Shown here: piece after piece, positions 42,880-55,205 of the stretch
How the letters are laid out: each line of letters begins with the position of its first letter
How positions within the stretch are numbered: the first letter of the stretch is position 1
Origin: Moringa oleifera
Lineage: Eukaryota > Streptophyta > Magnoliopsida > Brassicales > Moringaceae
Assembly: GCA_021397835.1 (NCBI GenBank)
Contig: JAJFZO010000896.1
Location: forward strand, 6,054,501-6,118,500
Length of the DNA stretch: 64,000 bases
Reading direction: 5' to 3'
Translations under genes and position numbers: made by a program
The notes under the pieces: generated by a model
Databases searched by the model: none
Told to the model about the DNA's origin: nothing
Seen by the model: the letters and a program-made list of their open reading frames with translations, nothing else

Positions 42880-45800
42880 CTTGCCACTGTCATTGCCCCA
42901 ACAATATCCCAATAGTAATTGTTGTGTAGGTAGACGCGAGGGTAAGCACTAGAAGAGCCTAACGATGGCCTGGCAGCAGTTGTTGGCATTAAGATAGTCG
43001 AATGGTGGCTACAAGGAAGCTGCAGGTATTGGTAAGCATTTGCGCCTGCTATCGAGGAACCCAACAACTGCTTTGCTACTGATGCAAGGCAATCTCTAGT
43101 GTTGGTTTATGTTAGTGCCAGCACTAAGGGAATAAACGAACTTCCCAGCAATTGCTGTAATGTAATTGGTTTTATCGATAGACGTCAATGCTAGTAATAG
43201 GGGAGCCCTGCGATAGTCCTATAATGGTCACTTATGTTAGGAAAGCTAAACAACTATTGTTAGGCAGTTGTTGGCCCTGGTAGACGCTAGGTTTAGCATT
43301 GGGGGAGCCCAGCAATGATAACCTAATGATAGTTGCAAGAGTTAGGAGAGCTTTAGGATTACTGTTAGGCAGTCGCTTGCATTGCGACACATCCGTACTG
43401 GGTTCTCCTAGCGATGACCAAGCAGAAGTCATTAGCGTCAGCAGACATGAAGGCAAGCACTAAAAAAGTCCAAACAATGGCCTAAAAGTAAAAGATAGCA
43501 TTAAAAGAGCCAACAATTACTTTAGGGAAGTCGCTGGTGCTCGAAGCTTGCGCTAAATTTAGGGGGACCTATGATTGCTCAGTTACGACTATAGGACAAT
43601 TGTTGGTGTTATTAGACACCAGCGCCAAAATTAAAGAAATCTAGGGACTACCCACCTATTGCTGTGGGCAGTTGTTAAAGTTGGTAGACGCTAGTGCTAG
43701 CATCAGAAGAGTCTAATAACCCCATAATAGTCATTAGTGTTAGGAAGGCCAACAATTGTTATTGAGTAGTCATTGAGGATGATCAATGCTAGCATCAGCA
43801 TTTGGGGAGCTTAATGATAACCCAACTTTAGGGGAATCGACAACTTCTTAATTACTACTATAGTGTAATTACCAGTGTTGTCAGACGCCGACACCAGTAT
43901 TAAGGGCACCCATGGATTACCCCGTTATTGTCATTGATGATGGTAGTTACGAGGGTAAGCATTAGAGGAGCCCAAAAGTGGCCTACTAGAAGTTTTTGAC
44001 ATTGAGAGAGCCCAACGACTGTGGGGAGGACGTCATGCGTGTTGATAAAAACTCATACTAGCTTTTGAGGAACTCAATGACTACCCAGCAGTAGCTGGGT
44101 AGTCATTAATGTTGGTTGACATCGACAAGAGGATTAAGAGAACCTAACGATAAGTGTTCATAGGGGCTAGTGTCAGCACTAGAGGAGCTCAACAGCAACG
44201 ACCTAATAATAGTTACAAGCATTAGGAGAGCCCCACTACTACTACTAGGTAGTCACTTATGCTAGTAAACATCTACATTAGGATAGCTTAGTGATAAGCC
44301 AGAGATTATCGCTCTCACTGGAGTCCCGTTGAGTGGGTTTTTCCCAATGATGGCCTAGTGAACGTTAATTGACATCAGCGCCTACATTGAGAGAGCCTTA
44401 GCACTACCCAACTATTATTGCGAAGCAGTTGCTAGTGTTGATGGATGCTAGTGCCAGTACAAAGGAGCCTAGTGATGTCTCTACGATAGTTGTTGGCATT
44501 GAAAGAGCCCAATGACTGCTTCTCAGGAGTGGTTAGCATTATTCAAGGGCAGTACAACACTAGGGGAGCTCAACGATGACCCAACAGCAATCACATGTAC
44601 CAGCAAACATTTGTGCTGCGTTCCCCCAATGATGACCTAGTGATACTCCCAATTATAGGTAGAGGAGTCCAACGATGATGCAGTAGTAGTAATTGGCAAA
44701 GGGAAGGCACACCGACTGCTCGAGGAAGTCCCATGTGTTGGCAAACATTAATGCCAACATAAGGGGAGCTTAAGTACTACCTAGCTATCATTGTAGGGCA
44801 GTTACTAGTGTTAGGAGATACTAGTGCCAGCTCTAGGGGAATCCAGCGATGACCTCATGATGGTCATTGGCATTAGGAAAGCCAAACGACTATTGTTGGG
44901 CAGTCACTAACACTAGGGGAGCCCAGTAGTAATTAATAGTTTTAGTAGACATCGGTGTTGTGTTCCCCCAACTATGGCCTAACGAGAGTAGCAAGCATAA
45001 GTAGCCATGAGTAATAAGTACTAGAAGCGCTTAATGACAGTGTAGCAAGAGTAGTAAGCACAAAGAGAGCCTAATGACTATTGATGGCAGTCAGTGATGC
45101 TACCAAACGCTCACGCTAACGTTGAGGTAGCCTAATGACTACTTAGCTGTAGCAGTGAGGTAATCACTTATGTTGACAGACAAAATTTCCAAACATGTGG
45201 GGATGGAGCTGTGGATTGGGGGAAAAGCCTATCTCATAAGGACTTGCCTACTATTATTAAGTAGTTATTGGTATTAGTAGATGATAATATGAAGGAAGCG
45301 TTGCGATAACCGCATAACAGTCACTAGCACTGGGAGAGCCTAACGATTACTGCTAGCCAGTTGCTAATACTGGCAGACATTTATAAGGGTTACCCAAGTG
45401 ATGGCCTTATGGAAGTCGTAGTCATGAGTAGACAAGAGGGAAGCCCTAGAGAGTCCCAACCATGACCTAGCAACAGTTATTGGCATTAGGAGAGCCGAAT
45501 GACTGCTATGGGGAAATCACTCATGCTGGCAAACGCTCGTGCTAGCTTTAAGGGAGCCCAATGACTACCCAGTTATTTTTGCAACACTATTGCTGGTGTT
45601 GTTAAACACTAGTTCCAGCACCGAGGGAGCCTAGCAATGACCCCATGATAGTCATTGGCATTGGGAGAGCCCGATAACCACTGCTGGGCAACGATTGACA
45701 CTAATAAATAGCAACATGAGCACTAGAGCAACTCAATAATGACTTAACAATAGTGGTTGGCACTGGTAGACATCAGCACTAGGTTTGCCCAGTAATGGTC

Positions 45801-48000
45801 AAACAGTTATCGTTGGTGCAAGATAACATTGGGGCAAGCACAGTTGGGATCTGCATGATGTCATTGGTTCTGGTAAAGGCTTGCACCATGTTTGAAGAAA
45901 CCCAACAACTACCTAGCCTATTACTGCAAGGACATTATTGGTGTTCGCAAATGCTGGTGCTAGCACTAAGGGGAACCCTAGGATTGCTGAACTGTTGTTG
46001 CATGGTAGTTGCTAGTGTCGATAGACACTAATGCTAGCATGAAAAGAGGCTAGCGATGACCCAATGACAATGGCTAGCATTGAAAAGGCCTAATTATTGC
46101 TGTCTCATAGTCACTGATGGTAATCAATGCCAGCCACTGTCATTACTGTAGTGATGGCCTAACAACTGCCACTAATGCTAGTAGACGCGAGGGTAAACAT
46201 TAAAGGATCCTAATAATGGTCTCGCATGATTTGTTGGCATTAAGAGAGCCCAATGACTATGACAGGGAAGCCACAAGTGTTGGTAGACGCTTAAGCTAGC
46301 TTTTAAGGAATTTAACGACTGCCCAACTATTGCTACCGCATAATCGTTGGTGTTGGTTAATGTCAACGCAAGCATTAGGAGAATTAAGGGACTTCCCAGC
46401 AATTGGTGTGAGAAAGTTTCTTTTATCAGTAAACTCTAGTGCCAGCAATGGGGGACCCTAGTGATGACTCCATGACAGTTGCTCACGTTAGGAGAGCTCA
46501 ATAATAGTTGTTGGTAGGAGCCAATGTTAGCACTAGGGCCGCTTAGCGATGATGACCTAATGATAGTTATAGGTGTTGGGACAACCTTAAAACTATTGTT
46601 GGCCTATCAGTTGCATTGGCAAACATCTGCACTGGATTAGCTCACCAATGATCGAGAGATAATTGTTGGCGCTGGTAAATATTTACTGTAGGTTCTCCAA
46701 AAGATGGCCTAGTGAACGTCAACCAACAACAGCGCCTGCATTGAAAGATCCTTGGAACTGCCTAACTATTGCTGCTAAGTAGTTGCTAGTGTTTAGACAC
46801 TAGTACTACCATCGAGGAAGCCTAACGATGTCCCCATGATAGTGGCTAGTATTAGGAAAGCCCAATGACTACTGATCGGGAGTGGCTAGCGCCAACACGT
46901 CACTAAGGGAGCTCAGTGATGACCCAATGGCACTCATTAGCACTGGCAGAGATCTGCGCTAGGCTCCCCTAATAATGACCCAGCGATAGTCGCTATTACT
47001 CGTAGAGGAGTCCAAGAATGGTGCAGTAGTAGTAATTGGCATAGGGAAGGTATAACAACTGCTCGAGGAAGTCCCTGGTGCTAGGAGACATTGACGCCAA
47101 CACACAAGGGGAACTTAGGTGTTAGGGCAATTACTAGTGTTAGTAAACGTTTGTGCAAGCACTAAGGGAATGTAGCGATGACCTCATGATGGTCGTTGGC
47201 ATTGAGAGAGCCAAAGGACTACTATTGGGCAGTCATTAGCGCTAGGGGAGCTTAACGATGACACAATAGTACTCATTAAAGCTAGTAGTCATTGATACTG
47301 CGTTCCCCTAGCTATGGTCCAATAAGAGTAACAAGCATAAGCAGGTGCGAGGGCAAACACTAAAGGAGCTCAACGACTGCTATGAGGCAGTCCATCATGC
47401 TTATAAATGGTTGCGTTAACTTTGGGGGAACCTAATGACTACTTGGCTTCAGTAGTGAGGCACTTGTTTATGTTGGCAGATGAAGTTGCTAAAACATGAG
47501 GAACTAGGGATTGCCCAATTGTTACTAAGGGCTAGTTGCTAATGTCAATAAATGCTAGCGCCAATATAGAGGAAGCCTTGTAATAACCCCATGACAATCT
47601 TTAGTATTAGCAGAGCTCAATAATTGCTATTAAGTAGTCACAGGCACTAGCAAAGGCCAATATCAATACTAGGAGAGCTTAGCGATGATCGAGCAACAGT
47701 TGCTAACATTAGCAGACATCTACGCTAAGTTCTTATAGTGATGACCATGCAACAATTGCTGATGCAGGTAGGCATGAGGTAAAAGTATTAGATAGGTTCA
47801 ACGATGGCCTAACAATAATAGTTGGTATTAAAAAAGCCTAACGATGACTATAAAGAAGTTATTGATGCTAGTAGATTCTAGTGCCAGTTTTGAGGAAACC
47901 TTATGACTACACAGCTACTGTTACGAGGCAGTTGTCGATGTTTGGAGAAGTCGATGCTAGCTCTAAAAGAACCTGGGCATTACCCTATAATTATTGTAGG
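42880..48000. repeat. Partial 2.4-3.2 kb tandem duplication in super-repeat copy 2
   Basis: The segment near 42880-45690 is followed by a second version near 46130-48000. Matches sit at about 3250 bp spacing on the left (42880 with 46130; 43090 with 46335) and at 2354 bp farther right (the agcgcct phrase at 44377 and 46731). One version has therefore lost about 0.9 kb internally. Copy 1 of the super-repeat has a single version (about 2400-5390). Edges are approximate. Confidence 0.6.
45199..45241. other. Short non-satellite stretch inside family A
   Basis: Between the shared words aaacatgtgg and acttgcctac there is a G-rich stretch (including gattgggggaaaagcc) with no equivalent in the matching part of copy 1 (4910-4950). 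There, similar flanks are about 30 bp closer together. It may be filler DNA captured at a break, or simply a very diverged monomer piece. I do not recognise its origin. Confidence 0.5.
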
Positions 48001-49005
48001 GTAGGTGTTGTTAGTAGACACTCGTGCCAGATCTAAAGGAGCCTTGCAACAACCTCACAACTGTCATTGGTGTTTCGAGAACCCAACAACTACTACTAGG
48101 CAATCACTAGCACTAGTAAAGGCAATAAATATTGCTAGCGGTAGCCAGTGATGCTGGCAGAGATCTGCACTAGGCTGCCCCTGTGATGGCCCAATGGTAG
48201 TCTCTAGCATTGGCAAACACGAGGACAAGCACTAAATGAGCCCAACGTCAGATAGCTGCCGTAGTTGGCATTAGGAGAGCCCAACGATTACCGGGGGGAA
48301 GTGCCTAGTATAGGCTGATGTTGTCGCTAGCTTTGAGGGAACCTAACGACTAACTAGCTGCTTTTATGAGGCTGTTACTGGTGTTGGAAGATGCTAGAGC
48401 TAGCACCTGGAGAGTCTAACGATGACCCCATGATAGTCAGTGGCATTGGGAATGCCCAACTACTATGATAAGGCAGTCTTTGACGTTGATAGATGTTAAA
48501 GTTAGCACTAAAAGTGCTTAAGGATGACCCAATGACTATCGCTGACACTAGCAGACGTGAGTGCAAGCACTAGAAAACCTTAATGATGGCTTAGCTGCAG
48601 TAAAAAGCACAGGGAGAGTTTAACAATTATGTGTGGAAGTTACTGGTGCTGGCAGATGCTTGGGCCAACTTTAGGGGAACCCAACTATTACTTAGCTGTT
48701 ACTGCAGGGCAATTGCTGGTGTTAGCAGACGCTAGTCCTAGCACTAGAAGAACCTAAGGGTAGCTTAGCTTTTGCAATAGAGCAATTATTGGTATCGATA
48801 GGCACTAGCAATAGCGTCGGAGTAGCCCAAAGACGGCCCCATGATAGTGGCTGGTGTTAAGAGAGCCCATTGACTACAATTGGGCAATCATAGACATTTG
48901 TAAATGCCGGTACCAACACTAGAAGAGGTTAGCGACCACCCAACAGCAATGTTGGGTTCTCTTTACGATGGTCTAACAGTAGTTATTGGCATAAGTAAAT
49001 GTGGT

Positions 49006-50905
49006 GGCTCACATAGGGCCCCCATGGCTTGGGTGGCACTCGTGATGTGGCCACACGGTGGGCCTTTCACCCATGCGATGCTTGTTTAGGGTAGAAGTGG
49101 CTTGCCTTCCATAACCAAGTTTCGTGTGACTCAACTTCCTTGGCATGCCATCTGGGCATTCTATCGAGGGATAACAACGAAAGTTAGGCATATGTGAGGT
49201 GCCCATTGCCTGGGTGAAGCACCTGTTGCAACCTCATATTGGGCCTTTTACCCATGCCATGCTTACTAGAGGCAACCATGGGTTACGTCTAGTGCCCTTC
49301 ATTCGTATGACGTGGCCCCATTGGCACCCTTTTTAGGTAATCTATCGAGGGATAACAAGGAGGATTTAACTCCTGTGGGGCACCTACGCCTTGGCTAATG
49401 CCCCTATTGCGGTCTCAAGCAGGGCTTTTTTCCCATGTTTCATAGGATGTAGCCCCCTTGCCACACCAATTAGGCAGTCTTTGAGGGATGACGTTGAAGG
49501 TCTAGCTCAAGTAGGGTGCCCATGGGCCTTCGACTGACGCGATGCCTACTGAGGTAGTCAGGCTTACCTTTCATGCCCAATTGTCCGCGCAATGTGGCTC
49601 CTTTTGGACATTTGTTTGGTAGCTTGCAGAGTGGCTCTTTTGGCATGCTTGTTGGGTAGTTTATGGAGGGACGACATCGAGGGTGTTGCTCAAGTAGGGT
49701 ACCCAAGGCCTGGCTTGTGCGATGCAGCTCCCTTAGCAAGCTCGCTGGGTAGTCTATTAAAGGACGATGTCAAGGGTTTAGCTAGCGTATAGTGTAAAAG
49801 GCTTGGCTGGCGCTCTTGTTGTGGCTGCACACTGCCTTCTAACAATGTCGTGCCTAGTAGATGCAGCCTTCGCTTGCCACACTTGCCCACTGTCCAATTA
49901 AGTGACTTCCTCGGCATTTTTGTTTGTGGCTTATCGAGGGACAATGACAAGGGTCTTGCTCACGTGAAGGGCACATGTCCTAGCTTGGGCACCTACTAAA
50001 GCCGCACGTTGGGTTTTGTTCCCATGCCACACCTGCTGGGGGAAACTATGGCTTACCTCACATGCATATAGTCCATAAAATATTGCTCTCTCAATACACT
50101 CAGTGGGTAGTCTATTGAGGGAGATCAACGAAGGTATGGCTCATCTAGGGCTCCCATGCTCTGGCAGAAGTGACTATACTGGTCGCACGCTGGGCCTTTT
50201 ACGCATGCTATGCTTGCTGAGGGCTATAATGACTTTTCTCCTGTGCCTATGGTACGTGCAATGGCAACTCTTTTTGCACTCTTGCTGGCAGCCTATTGAG
50301 GGACAGTGATGAGGGTTTTGCTCTTATGAGGCACCCATGGGCACGACTATTGCAGCTTAGGTCGGGTCTTCTACCTATGTCGCGCTTATTAAAAGCAGCA
50401 ATGGCTTGCCTCCCTTGTCCACGTGATTGGCTCCCTTGGCAAGCTCGATCAAGGGATGATGTCAAGGGTTTCCCTTACATGAGGTGTCGATGGCCTATGC
50501 GGCTAAACGTTGGGCCTTCTGCTAATACCTTGCGTGATAAGGGCTATTGTGGCTTGCCTCCTATGCCCATGGTCCATGCGATAAAGCTCATTCAACTTGT
50601 TTACTGGGCAATCTATCGAGGGACCGCATGAGGATCTTGCTTACGTGGGTTGCCCATGGCTTGGTTAGGCTGCCTGTTGCAACTGAACGCTAGGCCTTTC
50701 ACTTATATTGTGCCTGTTGGGGCCTACTATGGCTTGTTTGTCGTGCCTATCATCCTTGCGACGTAGCTTCCTTGGCATGTTCGTTGGGCAGTGCATCGAG
50801 GGACTGTGACAACGTTTTTTTCTCATGTGGGGTGCCTATGGCCTAGCTTGCGCACCTACTATGATCGCACATTGGGCCTTCTGTTAATGCCGTACCAACT
50901 GGGGA
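49006..50905. repeat. Family B satellite block 4 (~10 units)
   Basis: Family B array matching parts of 6411-10910, including both edge junctions and several unit-specific variants (for example the gatgccatct-type unit at 7430 and 49150, and the ggtatggctcat unit at 9750 and 50133). It is about 2.6 kb shorter than block 1, so about 14 units were lost here or gained there. Confidence 0.86.
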
Positions 50906-53900
50906 CGTTGCTGGGTTCGATAGACACTAGCACTAGCAATGAAATAGCCTAGCGACAACTTATTACAGTTGCTAGAGTTTGGATAGCCTAATGACTTTTG
51001 CTCGGCAGTCGCTAGTGCTAGCAAACAATTGAGCTATCTTATGCTGAGATGGCCAAACTATAGTAAGTGGTGCAGGTAGACGCGACGTAGGCACTAGAAG
51101 AGCCTAATGATGGCCTAAGAGCAGTAGTTGGCACTGATAAAGCCCAATAACTATTATGGAAAAGTAACCGGTGCTAGCATACGCTCATGCCAACTTCGAG
51201 AGAACACAACAACTGCCAAGCTACTATAATGAGGCAGTTACTCGTATTAACAAATGTCAGCACCAGCACAAAGAGAACCCAAGGACTACCAAGCTATTAT
51301 TGTGTAGTAATTTATGGTGTCGATAAACGCTAGTGCTAGCACTAACGAAGCCTAGCGATGAACCAATGATAATCGTTGGCATTGGGAAGCCCCACAACTA
51401 CTACTAAACAGCTATTGACATTAGTGGACATCTTAACTGGGTTACTTAATAATGGTCACATGGCAGTTGCAGGCGCAGGTAGATAAGAGACCAAGCAGTA
51501 GAGGAGCCCAACGACGACCTAGTAACCGTGGTTAGCATTTAGAAAGCCCAACTATTACTATAAGGAAGTCATTGGTGCTAGCAAATGATAGTGTTAGCTT
51601 TAAGGGACTACTTCGCGATAGTAGCTGGTGTTATTAAACGCTAGTGCCAGTATTAGGGGAACCGAGGGACTGCTTATTTATTGTTGTAGGGCAGTTGCAT
51701 GAGTCGATAGACACTAATGCTAGCATCAAGAGAGTTTAATAATGACCTCATGATAGTCATTGGCGTTAAGAGAGCCCAATGACTTTTCCTAGGTAGTCAC
51801 TGACGTTGGTAGATGCCAGCGCCAACATTAGGGGAGTACAACAATAACTCCGTTTTATAGGAATCATCAACTTCCCTACTATTATTATGGTCTAGTTATC
51901 AATGTTGGAAGACAACGACACCGTACTAGGAGACCCCAAGGATTTCTTTGTTATTAATGCAAGCTAGTTGTTAGTGTCAATAGACACCAATGCTAGACAC
52001 CAGGGCGTCTCAGTCATGACCTAGTGATAGTCGCACGTGTTGGGAGCGCCGTACGACTATTGTTGGGCAGTCATTGACATTGGCAAACATTTGTATTAGG
52101 TTGCCCTAGTGATGGCCCAATGGCGATAAATCATTGATGGCAAAAGACCTGAGGGCATGCATTAAAGCAGCCCTACGATGGCCTAGCAGCAGTAGTTAGC
52201 ATAACGAAAGCCCAACAACTATTGTTGATAAGTCGCTTGTGCTGACAAATGCTCGTGCTAGCTTTGAAGGAACCTAGCGACTGCCTAAATACTTTTGCAG
52301 TGAAGTTACTAGAATGGGTTAACATGAGTATTAGAACTAAGGGAGCCTAACAACATCCCCGTGATAGTCGCTCGTGTTAAAAAAGCCCACACACTATTGT
52401 TGGATAATCACTGATGTGGGTAGATGCCAGCAACAGCACAGTGGGAGCTTAGTGATGACCAACGATAGTCGTTAGCACTGGCAGACATCTGCTATAGGTA
52501 TCCTAGCAATGGCCCAATAACAGTCACTATTATAGGTAGAAGCAAGGGCAAGCACTAGAGGAGCTCAACAATGATTTAGTAGTAACTGTCAACATTATGA
52601 GAGCCTAATGACTACTGTGTGGTAGTGGCTAGTGTGGCAAATGCTCGTACCAGCTTTGGGTTAACCAAGTGACGCTAGTGCGAGTTGCCTAGCTATGATA
52701 ATAAGGCAGTTCCTTGAGTTGGCAAATATGAGTGCCAGTACTTAGGAACTAAGGGACCATGTGGCTATTGCTTTGGGACAGTAGTTGGTATTAGCAAAAG
52801 CTCGCGCAAGCACTAGGGGAGCCTAATGATGACCCTCTGATGGTCACTAACGTAGGGAGAGCCCAATGATTACAGCTAGGCAGTCGCTAACGTTGGTATA
52901 TGCTAGTGCTCGCACTGATGGATCTCAACGATGACCGAGCGACAATTGTTGGTGCTAGTCAAACACTTTGTAATCGAGCCTAACGACGACCTACCAATAG
53001 TGGTTGGCATTAGAAGAGCCCAACAATGGCTGCTAGGAATTCATTGGTGTTGGTCAAAGCTCGCGCTAACCTTAGGGGAACTTAATGACTGCCTAGCTAT
53101 TTATGCGATATAATTGCTAGTGTTAGTAAACACTAGTGACAACACTTGGAGAGCCTAGCGATGACCTGCTGATAGTCACTAGCATTAGGAGAGCCCAATA
53201 ACTGTTGTTGAGCAATCATTAATATCGGTAGATTGCAGTGCCCACACTAGAGCAGCTCAGCAATGACCTAGTGATGGTTGCTGGCGCACGCAAACATCAG
53301 CACTGGGTTCTCCTAGTGATGGCCTAATGTTAGTCACTGGTGCAAGTAGACACGAGGGCAAGCGCTAGACGAGCCTAATGATGGCGTAACAATAGTTGTA
53401 AGGCAAGCATTAGGATAGCCTAATAACTTCTGCGGAGACGTCGCTCATATTAGCAAACACTCGTGCGAGCTTTGGGGGAACCAAACGATTGCCTAGCTTT
53501 TGTTATAAGGTGATTATAGGCATTGGTAAACGCTGGTGCTAACACTAGGGAAAGCCAAAGACTGTCCCGCTATTATTACGAGGAAGTTACTAGTGTCGAT
53601 AGATGCTAGTGCCAGCATAGAGGCAGCCCAACAATGACCCAATGATAGTCATAGGCATCGAGAGAGCCTTACGACCCTTCTTAGGCAGCGACAATAGGAG
53701 ACATCTTTACTGGGTTGCCCCTATGATGTCCTAATGGCAGTCACTAGCGCAACAAGACACGTGAACAAGCATTAAAAGAGCCAACGATAGCTTAGTAGCA
53801 GTAGTTGGCATTGGGAGAGCCCAACGACTACAACGAGTAAGTTGCTTATGCTGGCAGATGCTTAGGCTAGCTTTGAGGGCACCCAACAACTACCTAGTTA

Positions 53901-54527
53901 CTTTTACGATGTAGTTACGAGTGTCAGTAGATACTAGTGACAACATCGGGGAGCCTAATGATGACCCCATGATAGTGGCTAGCATTGGGAGAGGCCAACA
54001 ACGACTGCTTGGTAGATGTTAATGCTGGTAAACCCTAGTACGAGCACTAAGGGAGATTAGCGATGACCCAACAACAGTCATTGGGGCTGGCAGATATTTA
54101 CGTTGTGTACCCTAGCGATGGCCTAATGATAGTCGCTAGTGTAAGTAAACATGAGGACAAACATTAAGGGATGTTAACGATGGCCTAGCAGCAGTAGTTA
54201 GCGTTAGAAGAGCCCAACGACTACTGTGAGGTAGCCATAGTAGCAAGGCAGTTATTGCTATTGATAGACGCTAAGGCCTGCACTAATGGAACCTAAGGAC
54301 TACCCTGTTGTTATCGCAGTATAGTTCCTCATGTCAATAGATGCTAATGCTAGCATTAGCACTAAGAGAGCCAAGTGATGACCCTATGATGGTTGCTAGC
54401 ATAAGAAGAGCCCAATGGCTGCAACTAGTAGATGCGAGTGCAAGCACTAAGGGATCTTAGTGGCAACCCAGCGGCAATCTTTTGGCCAAGTTGACATCTG
54501 TGCTAAGTTCCCCCAACGATGGCCCGA
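50906..54527. repeat. Family A satellite block 5, left of plastid insert
   Basis: Family A array aligned with 10911-14111. Shared special features include the acaataactccgttttata segment (51840; 11340 in copy 1) and the trimmed units near 52660 and 12160. It is cut by the plastid insert immediately after ggcccga. Small deletions relative to copy 1 occur, for example about 60 bp near 54230. Confidence 0.84.
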
Positions 54528-54640
54528 GATACAATTCTCAATCAACAAGGGCAAAATGTAATATGTGTTTATGTAGCTGTTGGTCAAAAAGCATCTTCTG
54601 TGGCTCAGGTAGTGACCACTTTCCACGAAAAGGGGGCCAT
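54528..54640 (+). pseudogene. atpA: atpA fragment (plastid ATP synthase CF1 alpha subunit)
   Basis: Read from 54528, the frame gives [19 protein letters not shown] followed by [15 protein letters not shown]. This is the strongly conserved stretch just after the Walker A loop of the alpha subunit of chloroplast ATP synthase (roughly residues 185-222 of about 507). Only about 37 codons are present, with no start and no catalytic loop, so it cannot be functional. Similarity stops near 54640, where the sequence becomes the leader of psaJ. The intact gene lies in the plastid large single-copy region. Confidence 0.92.
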
Positions 54641-54667
54641 TGGTTAAATCAAGAAAGAGGATTTAAA

Positions 54668-54798
54668 ATGCGAGATCTAAAAACATATCTTTTCGTAACA
54701 TCGGTGCTAAGTACTCTATGGTTCGGCTCTTTATGAGGTTTATTGACAGAGATTAATTGTTTATTTCTGGATGCATTGACATTCCCTTTTTTTTCATT
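54668..54798 (+). pseudogene. psaJ: psaJ pseudogene (photosystem I subunit IX)
   Basis: The ATG at 54668 opens MRDLKTYLFVTSVLSTLWFG, matching the N-terminus of PsaJ, a ~44-residue membrane subunit of photosystem I. An in-frame TGA at 54734-54736 falls at codon 23. The same frame then continues to the conserved DALTFPFFSF end. Most substitutions against the familiar family sequence look like C-to-T or G-to-A changes, such as Arg to Cys and Pro to Leu or Ser. About 27 bp of leader, with a plastid-like aagaaagaggattt before the ATG, is included in the insert. The 3' edge merges with the ycf1 piece in a T-rich stretch, so the join is uncertain by about 10 bp. Confidence 0.93.
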
Positions 54799-55205
54799 TT
54801 CATTAAAATTAAAAAGAAGTAATTTTCTTGGTACCATCTACAGTTTAATCTTATATACATTATACAGTAAGACAAATTCTGGAAAAAACCAAAGTTTCAG
54901 ATTTGATATAGGACGACTTAGTATTTCTTCATTCATTCCCATCCAATCAAAAAAGAAACTTTTTTGATTGGGTGATTTGATTTTTTGATCTAGATAAGTT
55001 GTGAAATAAAAAAGACCCTTCTTATTAATTTTATCAATTATTTTATAATTATTAACTTCAGTCCTAATATTTTTAATACTGTTGGTATCGATTTTGCCTC
55101 AGGACTCAATATCAACCTTTTTTCTAAGACAAAAGTTGAGAATTCTCCAATCCAAATATTTTCTAGCAGGAATTTTCTCTCTATCCATAATAAAATCTTC
55201 TCCTA
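54797..55205 (-). pseudogene. ycf1: ycf1 fragment (plastid Tic214)
   Basis: On the minus strand one frame runs the whole length. It shows [41 protein letters not shown] and [12 protein letters not shown], which are characteristic of the C-terminal third of plastid Ycf1 (Tic214, a proposed part of the inner-envelope protein import complex). Two in-frame stops replace tryptophans of the family: TGA at 55099-55101 and TAG at 54838-54840. No frameshift was seen over about 136 codons. Intact ycf1 is about 1800 codons, so this is a small dead piece. Grasses lack plastid ycf1, which argues against a grass source. Confidence 0.92.

Larger units (their letters stand above)
37374..49005. repeat. Family A satellite block 4
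   Basis: An ~11.6-kb family A array. From about 40490 on it matches 1-6410 in order (911-1020 with 41399-41508; 4099 with 44377; 5281 with 45590; 6041 with 48630). Between about 45700 and 48000 it has a partial tandem duplication that copy 1 lacks. A short unmatched stretch lies at 45199-45241. The block ends in the conserved A-to-B junction. No gene found. Confidence 0.84.
54528..55205. other. Mosaic nuclear plastid DNA insert (NUPT)
   Basis: A 678-bp AT-rich block, quite unlike the flanking satellite. It joins three pieces that are far apart in typical plant plastid genomes: atpA (about 54528-54640, plus strand), the 5' leader and coding region of psaJ (about 54641-54798, plus strand), and the 3' part of ycf1 (about 54797-55205, minus strand). 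All pieces are damaged, with in-frame stops in psaJ and ycf1. The block interrupts a satellite unit whose unbroken paralogues lie at 14104 and 28671. No flanking target duplication is seen, which fits end-joining repair of a double-strand break. Confidence 0.9.

Noticed and set aside
54482..54736. 84-codon frame that ends in the psaJ N-terminus as a chimeric gene
   Set aside because: It starts at a TTG in satellite DNA, reads atpA out of frame, and ends at the stop inside psaJ. It is a chance fusion through the mosaic insert.
54743..54967. 74-codon plus-strand frame downstream of the psaJ stop as a gene
   Set aside because: It is the psaJ tail followed by the antisense of ycf1, with no support as a protein of its own.
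54528..55205. Plastid block as a functional plastid sequence or an assembly error
   Set aside because: The pieces are truncated and carry in-frame stops, the three loci are not adjacent in usual plastid genomes, and the flanks align cleanly with empty paralogous sites. A degraded nuclear insert explains this better, though long reads across both edges would settle it.
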